Of a stretch of 19,951 nt of DNA, positions 15,350-19,951 are shown piece after piece (the first letter of the stretch is position 1; each line of letters starts with the position of its first letter). The notes under the pieces are model-generated. The model did not search any database, was not told where the DNA came from, and saw nothing but the letters and a program-made list of their open reading frames with translations. The stretch is taken from contig JALRDC010000149.1 of assembly GCA_023262245.1 (NCBI GenBank), forward strand, positions 1 through 19,951. The letters run 5' to 3'. Position numbers and translations under genes: made by a program. The DNA is from Flavobacteriaceae bacterium (GTDB lineage Bacteria; Bacteroidota; Bacteroidia; Flavobacteriales; Flavobacteriaceae).

Positions 15350-18298
15350 ATGAACTTAGCAAAACAACTATTAATTTTTCTTTTTTGTCTTGTAATTACC
15401 TCTTGTACAAAACAAAAATATCAAACACAAACGACTAGTTCAGCTGGCTACACCTACGAATATGTAACCGATGATCCGACGCAAACTCGAATTTACACTC
15501 TAGAAAACGGCTTAAAAGTTTATTTGAGTAAATTCGAAAATGCTCCAAGAGTTCACATTTTTACAGCAGTAAAAGCTGGAGGAAAAAACGACCCTGAAAA
15601 CAATACTGGTCTCGCTCATTACCTTGAGCATATGATGTTTAAAGGGAATCAGTTTTTTGGAACCAAAAACTATGAAAAGGAAAAGCCTCTTTTAGACACC
15701 ATCGAAAAGCTTTTTAACGATTATGCTAAACTAACCGATCCCAAAGATCGAAAAGCACATTATAAAAAAATAGATGAACTCTCCAATGAGGCAGCACTAT
15801 TAGCAATACCCAATGAATATGACAAAATGATTGCCATGCTTGGGGCAAAAGGTTTGAATGCCTATACTACAGAAGATCGAACGGTTTATACCTTAGACAT
15901 TCCTTCTAATGAAATGGAACGTTTTTTAACCCTGGAAGGATTACGTTTTAAACAAATTGTAAACCGCTTATTTCACACCGAACTGGAAGCCGTTTATGAA
16001 GAAAAAAACAGATCCTTAGATAGTGATGCTAGAAAACAAAATAGAGTTTTATTTCAAGCACTTTTTCCAAATCACCCCTATGGAAAACAATCTGTAATAG
16101 GAACAGTTGAGCATCTTAAAAATCCTTCGATCACGGAAATTAAAAAATATTTTTATCAATATTATCGCCCAAACAATGTTGCCCTTTGCATGAGTGGTGA
16201 ATTGGACTTTGATAAAACTATTTCACTAATAGACAAACATTTTGGTGATTGGGAGCCTAATAATGAGCTTAGACCTTTGGAGTATGGTCCCCAACCCGAA
16301 ATTGATAGCCCAATCATACAAGAAGTTTTTGGTCCTGAACGCGAATCCGTACTTATAGGTTACCGCTTTAACGGAAAGTCTAAAGAAGTCTTAATGCGTG
16401 TTGAACTTATCGACATGTTACTATCCAACAGTACCGCTGGTCTTATTGACCTAAATCTTGTTCAACAGCAAAAAGTTTTAGGAGCGGGTGCTACTATAGA
16501 CGATATGAATGACTTTTTAGTACATAAACTTGTTGGTAATCCAAAAGAGGGACAAAGCCTGGAAGAGGTAAAAGACCTTTTATTAAAAGAAGTAGAAAAT
16601 ATAAAAAAGGGAGCTTTTGATGACGATTTACTTAAAGCCGTTGTTAACGATCTCAAAAAAGGAGTAATGGAGCGAGATGATTCAGACTATGCAAATTACT
16701 ACAGGGCAAATAGTATGGTTATCGCTTTTACAAGAGATATTGCATGGGCTGATCAAGTTACTTATTTAAAAGATCTTTCAAAAATTACAAAAGAAGACTT
16801 GGTTGCATTTGCAAATAAGTATTATAACAACAATTATGGCGCAGTTTTTAAACGAACTGGAACAGACTCAACTATTGAAAAAGTTGAGAAGCCACAAATA
16901 ACCAAAGTCCCTTTAAACCGAGAAGATCGTTCGGATATTCATATAAAATTAGCTGGTTTAGAAGTTGAAAAACTTCAACCTAAATTTTTGGACTTTACTA
17001 AGGATTTAGAGTTCTATAACATCGGTCCTCTTGAAGTTATTGCTAAAGAAAATACAGATAATGATTTATTCCAACTCACCTATCAATTTGATTTTGGCAA
17101 AAACTTAGATCCTAAACTTGCATTGGCTGCCTCTTTAATGGATTATGCAGGAACCGAAGATAGGTCTCCTGAAGAGATAAGAAAAGAATTCTACAAACTA
17201 GGGGCTTCCTACAGTTTTAGTACGTCTAATGACGGTGAAGAAACCTCCATAAGTTTGAATGGCCTCAGTGAAAACATGGAGGCCTCCATCCAACTTTTTG
17301 AACAATTATTTCAAAATCCAATAGTCACAACAGATGCACTAAAGAAATTAATTGATCGCATTCTTAAATCTCGTTCTGATGCTAAGAAAAATAAAAACCT
17401 AATCCTTAGAAGACAATTATACGCTTATGGCAAATACGGAGAAATGAATCCATATTCCGATGTTTTAAGTACAGAAGATCTAATGGGAATTGAGGTTGAA
17501 GACTTAATGGATAAAATCAAAAAATTATCAAATTATTCTCATCGTATTCTCTACTATGGAAATCAAGATCAGGCAAACTTAAATCGTTTAATTAAAAAGT
17601 ATCATAATATCTCAGAGGTTTTTGAAACCGTTGATAATTTAAAGCGCTATCCCGAAAAGAACTATACAAAAGAACAAGTGTTCTGGACTCACTTTGACAT
17701 GGTACAAACCGAAATCATCCTCTTGTCCAAACAAGAACTTTTGGATCATGCTAAAACTGCCGCTATCAGCTTATTCAATCAATATTTTGGTGGTGGTATG
17801 AACTCCATTATTTTCCAAGAAATACGTGAGGCTCAAGGTTTGGCTTATTCGGTATTTTCTACCTATAGTCAAGGAAATAAACCCGATCGCTCAGATTACT
17901 TGTTCTCCTATATAGGAATACAGTCTGATAAACAAAAAGAGGCGCTCGTTTCTATGTTTAACTTGATCAATAAGCTTCCTGAATCACCTCAAGCCTTTGA
18001 CATAGCAAAACAAGCTATTTTAAATAAAATTGAGAGTGAGCGAATTACAAAAGCAGGTGTACTTTACAATTATCTTTCTGCAGAAAAGAAAGGTATTGAT
18101 TACGATATCCGAGAGCAAATTTACAAGGAGGTTAAAACAATGGATTTTGATAAACTCTTAGGGTTTCACAATAAGTATATTAAAGACAAACCTCACAATA
18201 TTCTGTTAATTGGAAATCGAAACAACATTGATTTTAAAAACTTGAAAAAATACGGAGAAGTGAAAGAAATCTCTTTGGAAACACTCTTTGGTTTTTAA
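15350..18298 (+). CDS. M16-family zinc metallopeptidase, large two-lobed lipoprotein
   Basis: 982-aa insulinase/pitrilysin-family peptidase with a lipoprotein signal (hydrophobic 6-17, then ITSC, lipidated Cys19), so it acts in the periplasm or at the outer membrane, probably on peptides. The inverted zinc motif HYLEH is at residues 90-94, followed much later by a glutamate-rich ELEAVYEEKNRSLD (from 211) that should hold the third zinc ligand. The span between is longer than in classic M16 enzymes because of a charged helical insertion (about 110-165). Further N-half hallmarks: HPYGKQSVIG and YYRPNNVALCMSG. The second half, from about residue 560, has the inactive M16 repeat (GGGMNSIIFQEIREAQGLAYSVFS) that closes the chamber. 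It stands alone between divergent apbE and convergent nqrF. Confidence 0.93.
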   Translation: MNLAKQLLIFLFCLVITSCTKQKYQTQTTSSAGYTYEYVTDDPTQTRIYTLENGLKVYLSKFENAPRVHIFTAVKAGGKNDPENNTGLAHYLEHMMFKGNQFFGTKNYEKEKPLLDTIEKLFNDYAKLTDPKDRKAHYKKIDELSNEAALLAIPNEYDKMIAMLGAKGLNAYTTEDRTVYTLDIPSNEMERFLTLEGLRFKQIVNRLFHTELEAVYEEKNRSLDSDARKQNRVLFQALFPNHPYGKQSVIGTVEHLKNPSITEIKKYFYQYYRPNNVALCMSGELDFDKTISLIDKHFGDWEPNNELRPLEYGPQPEIDSPIIQEVFGPERESVLIGYRFNGKSKEVLMRVELIDMLLSNSTAGLIDLNLVQQQKVLGAGATIDDMNDFLVHKLVGNPKEGQSLEEVKDLLLKEVENIKKGAFDDDLLKAVVNDLKKGVMERDDSDYANYYRANSMVIAFTRDIAWADQVTYLKDLSKITKEDLVAFANKYYNNNYGAVFKRTGTDSTIEKVEKPQITKVPLNREDRSDIHIKLAGLEVEKLQPKFLDFTKDLEFYNIGPLEVIAKENTDNDLFQLTYQFDFGKNLDPKLALAASLMDYAGTEDRSPEEIRKEFYKLGASYSFSTSNDGEETSISLNGLSENMEASIQLFEQLFQNPIVTTDALKKLIDRILKSRSDAKKNKNLILRRQLYAYGKYGEMNPYSDVLSTEDLMGIEVEDLMDKIKKLSNYSHRILYYGNQDQANLNRLIKKYHNISEVFETVDNLKRYPEKNYTKEQVFWTHFDMVQTEIILLSKQELLDHAKTAAISLFNQYFGGGMNSIIFQEIREAQGLAYSVFSTYSQGNKPDRSDYLFSYIGIQSDKQKEALVSMFNLINKLPESPQAFDIAKQAILNKIESERITKAGVLYNYLSAEKKGIDYDIREQIYKEVKTMDFDKLLGFHNKYIKDKPHNILLIGNRNNIDFKNLKKYGEVKEISLETLFGF

Positions 18299-18508
18299 GT
18301 CCGTTTGTTAAATAGGCACCTTTTTTCTTCGATCCATTCTAGGATAGCACCTGGGGATTGCATCAATTCTTAAATCTCTTTCATTGCTTGGGTATGAGCT
18401 TCATTTACTTTGGGAACATTTTAGGTCCTTATCCCCTTCTTAAACGCACCATCAGGTCAAAGCACTATTGGCATCATAAATAAGATCGTAAGCCTTACTT
18501 GACTTCAT
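18295..18508 (-). pseudogene. Decayed small protein-coding gene (three interruptions), family not recognised
   Basis: The 286 bases between the M16 stop and the nqrF stop hold no intact gene, but the minus strand reads like a broken one. From an ATG at 18508 it gives MKSSKAYDLIYDANSALT, then TGA at 18454; a one-base shift continues as DGAFKKGIRT (from 18453), a TAA, NVPKVNEAHTQAMKEI (18420-18373), another TAA at 18372 (CAA to TAA would explain it) and ELMQSPGAILEWIEEKR to a final TAA at 18297-18295. The last TAA shares bases with the M16 stop, the same tight convergent layout seen elsewhere in the window. Composition is helix-like and protein-like rather than random, but I cannot name a family. 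It could also be chance; confidence is moderate. Confidence 0.45.
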
Positions 18509-18548
18509 TTTTTCTCAAGATTGAAGACATCGTTGTTCAGGATATAAA

Positions 18549-18580
18549 TAAAAAAAGAGACTTTAAAAAGTCTCTTTTTG
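18549..18580 (-). terminator. Rho-independent terminator of nqrF
   Basis: AAAAAGAGACTT (18552-18563) pairs perfectly with AAGTCTCTTTTT (18568-18579), a 12-bp stem with a TAAA loop. On the minus strand it starts 5 bases after the nqrF stop and ends in a seven-T run. The flanking A/T tracts make it nearly symmetrical, so it might also stop transcripts entering from the M16 side. It is the strongest hairpin terminator I found in the window. Confidence 0.9.
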
Positions 18581-18584
18581 TTGG

Positions 18585-19811
18585 TTATCCTCCAAAGTCG
18601 TCGAATCTAACATTTTCTGGAGGTACTCCAAAGTCTTCAGCCATTCGCTCTACAGCTTGATTCATTAATGGCGGGCCACAGAAGTAAACTTCAATATCTT
18701 CAGGAGCTTCATGAGAAGAAAGATAATGATCTATCACAACCTGATGTACAAAACCAACAAAACCATCTCCTTCAGAATCAAGGCTTGTTTTTTCTTTCCA
18801 GTTGTCTTCTTCCATTGGCTCAGAAAGGGCAATGTAAAATCTAAAATTAGGGAAATCTTTCTCTAAAGCTCTAAAGTGGTCTAAGTAAAATAATTCTCTT
18901 TTTGAACGACCTCCATACCAAAAAGTCACTTTACGACCTGTTTTAAGAGTTCTGAAGAGCTCATAGAGATGGGAGCGCATGGGAGCCATTCCTGCACCTC
19001 CACCTACATATAACATTTCTGAATCTGACTCATTAATAAAAAATTCGCCGTAAGGTCCTGAAATGGTTACTTTATCTCCGGGTTTCTTTGAAAAAATATA
19101 GGAGGAAGCTACTCCTGGGTTCACATCACTCCAATCATTTTTAGCACGGTCAAAGGGTGGGGTGGCAATTCTAACGTTGAGCATAATTTCTTTTCCTTCA
19201 GCGGGAAAAGAGGCCATTGAATAAGCTCGTTCAACTGTTTCAGGGTTTTTCATCACCAAGGGCCAAAGCTTAAATTTGTCCCACTCTAACTTAAATTTAT
19301 CAGGTTCTCCTGGGTGTTCATCTGGGTGTGCTGAAATATCTATCTCATCATATTTTACCTCACATTGCGGAATTTCAATTTGAATGTAACCCCCGGCTTT
19401 ATAGTCCATTTCCTCAGGGATCTCCACAACAAATTCTTTAATAAAAGAAGCCACATTCCAATTACGGACCACTGTAGCTTCGTATTTTTTGATTCCAAAT
19501 ACTTCTTCAGGAACCTTGATGACCATATCTTGTTTCACTTTTACTTGACATCCTAAACGCCATCCCTCTGCTACTTCTTTTCTTGAGAAATGGGGTGCCT
19601 CGGTAGGAAGAATTTCTCCACCTCCTTCAATTACCTGACATTTACATTGGATACAAGTTCCTCCGCCTCCACAAGCCGAGGGTAAAAAGATTTTATTGTT
19701 TCCCAAAGTACTCAGTAGGGTACTTCCTGAGGAAACCTCTACTTTGTTATCTCCGTTTATCAGCAGTGATACTGGCCCTGATGGTAATAGTTTTGATACA
19801 TTTTTTAAAAT
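18585..19811 (-). CDS. nqrF: Na+-translocating NADH:quinone reductase subunit F, lacking its N-terminal membrane anchor
   Basis: NADH-oxidising entry subunit of the Na+-NQR respiratory pump: NADH to FAD to a 2Fe-2S centre. Seen: KLLPSGPVSL and EVSSGSTLLSTLGNNKIF leading to the plant-type ferredoxin cysteines (SACGGGGTCIQCKC plus LGCQVK), the FAD-binding RAYSMASFP, the NADH-binding YVGGGAGMAPMRSH, CGPPLMN and the exact family C-terminus DDFGG. Homology runs upstream to about 19795, but the frame then meets TGA at 19814-19812 with no ATG or GTG, and the usual N-terminal transmembrane helix (about 25-30 residues) is absent. The family normally has about 430 residues; 408 codons are open here. 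A TTG at 19706 is the only ordinary start but would cut into the ferredoxin domain. Either a broken gene or an assembly/rearrangement junction; a strong terminator follows. Confidence 0.9.
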   Translation of the reverse strand: MLKNVSKLLPSGPVSLLINGDNKVEVSSGSTLLSTLGNNKIFLPSACGGGGTCIQCKCQVIEGGGEILPTEAPHFSRKEVAEGWRLGCQVKVKQDMVIKVPEEVFGIKKYEATVVRNWNVASFIKEFVVEIPEEMDYKAGGYIQIEIPQCEVKYDEIDISAHPDEHPGEPDKFKLEWDKFKLWPLVMKNPETVERAYSMASFPAEGKEIMLNVRIATPPFDRAKNDWSDVNPGVASSYIFSKKPGDKVTISGPYGEFFINESDSEMLYVGGGAGMAPMRSHLYELFRTLKTGRKVTFWYGGRSKRELFYLDHFRALEKDFPNFRFYIALSEPMEEDNWKEKTSLDSEGDGFVGFVHQVVIDHYLSSHEAPEDIEVYFCGPPLMNQAVERMAEDFGVPPENVRFDDFGG

Positions 19812-19951
19812 TCACTGGAAACAATTGTTAAATTAGCTTTAGATGTATCTGAAAAATTTGTGCTCACGATGGCTCTAAAAATATCAGCTTCTAAAGTAGT
19901 AAGATTATTACCTCTAGAATCACCAAATGTAATTTTGCTGAATCTTTCAAC
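19805..19951 (-). CDS. C-terminal end of an unrecognised ORF (runs off window)
   Basis: Open in frame from the window edge to TAA at 19807-19805, 48 codons, beginning VERFSKITFGDSRGNN and ending NLTIVSSEF. It ends 4 bases before the first nqrF-like codons' region, in a different frame. It does not resemble the hydrophobic C-terminus of NqrE, the gene expected upstream of nqrF. The other two minus-strand frames are closed by stops, which favours this frame being coding, but the piece is short. No family recognised. Confidence 0.4.
   Translation of the reverse strand, partial: VERFSKITFGDSRGNNLTTLEADIFRAIVSTNFSDTSKANLTIVSSEF

Noticed and set aside
18585..19706. TTG at 19706 as the true nqrF start
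   Set aside because: It begins at GNNKIF, inside the conserved ferredoxin domain; clear NqrF homology (GSTLLST, SGPVSL) continues upstream in the same frame, so this start is an artefact of the broken 5' end.
1..19951. CRISPR arrays, tRNA or rRNA genes, insertion sequences, prophage or defence systems
   Set aside because: Looked for direct repeats with spacers, cloverleaf-like segments, transposase motifs and clusters of unknown genes; none seen. The content is almost entirely housekeeping.

Overview
This is a low-GC, AT-rich, densely packed chromosomal segment that reads as a marine-type member of the Bacteroidota (Flavobacteriia). Four things point there. The gene order ftsH - LUD protein - cdsA - psd is typical of the group. 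Putative promoters resemble the Bacteroidota form (TTG ... TAnnTTTG) and no strong Shine-Dalgarno sites are visible. A DUF1573 protein and several lipoproteins are present. NqrF and ApbE indicate a sodium-pumping NADH:quinone reductase. The window opens inside the Walker A codons of ftsH, and a junction near 19.8 kb looks broken, so it is probably an entire assembled contig.

Layout. Positions 1-3296 (+) hold an envelope/phospholipid operon: the 3' part of ftsH, a LUD-domain protein, cdsA and psd. Positions 3293-5923 (-) hold valS, whose stop codon overlaps the psd stop. Positions 6039-6428 (+) hold an exported DUF1573 protein. Positions 6556-8765 (+) hold a PLP aminotransferase coupled to murB. 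Positions 8776-10174 (-) hold dtd and rsgA. Positions 10250-13909 (+) hold a tight four-gene operon: gpmI, a single-cysteine thioredoxin-like lipoprotein, map and a methyltransferase. Positions 13913-15260 (-) hold apbE and a small 119-aa protein. Positions 15350-18298 (+) hold a large M16 peptidase lipoprotein. Positions 18295-18508 (-) hold what looks like a decayed small gene. Positions 18549-18811 hold a strong terminator and the 3' end of nqrF, whose reading frame continues to 19811. Positions 19805-19951 (-) hold the C-terminal end of an unrecognised ORF.

Most genes are housekeeping: membrane-protein quality control, phospholipid and peptidoglycan synthesis, tRNA charging and proofreading, ribosome assembly, glycolysis and N-terminal methionine removal. 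ApbE attaches FMN to Nqr subunits, so apbE, the 119-aa gene and nqrF plausibly form one functional group, although the M16 gene now lies between them.

No convincing new defence or mobile system is visible: I saw no CRISPR array, transposase, tRNA or rRNA. The points most worth a second look are the abrupt loss of the N-terminal membrane anchor of nqrF at about 19.81 kb with foreign-looking sequence beyond it, the decayed gene next to the nqrF terminator, and the extreme compaction of convergent gene ends, two of which share stop-codon bases.
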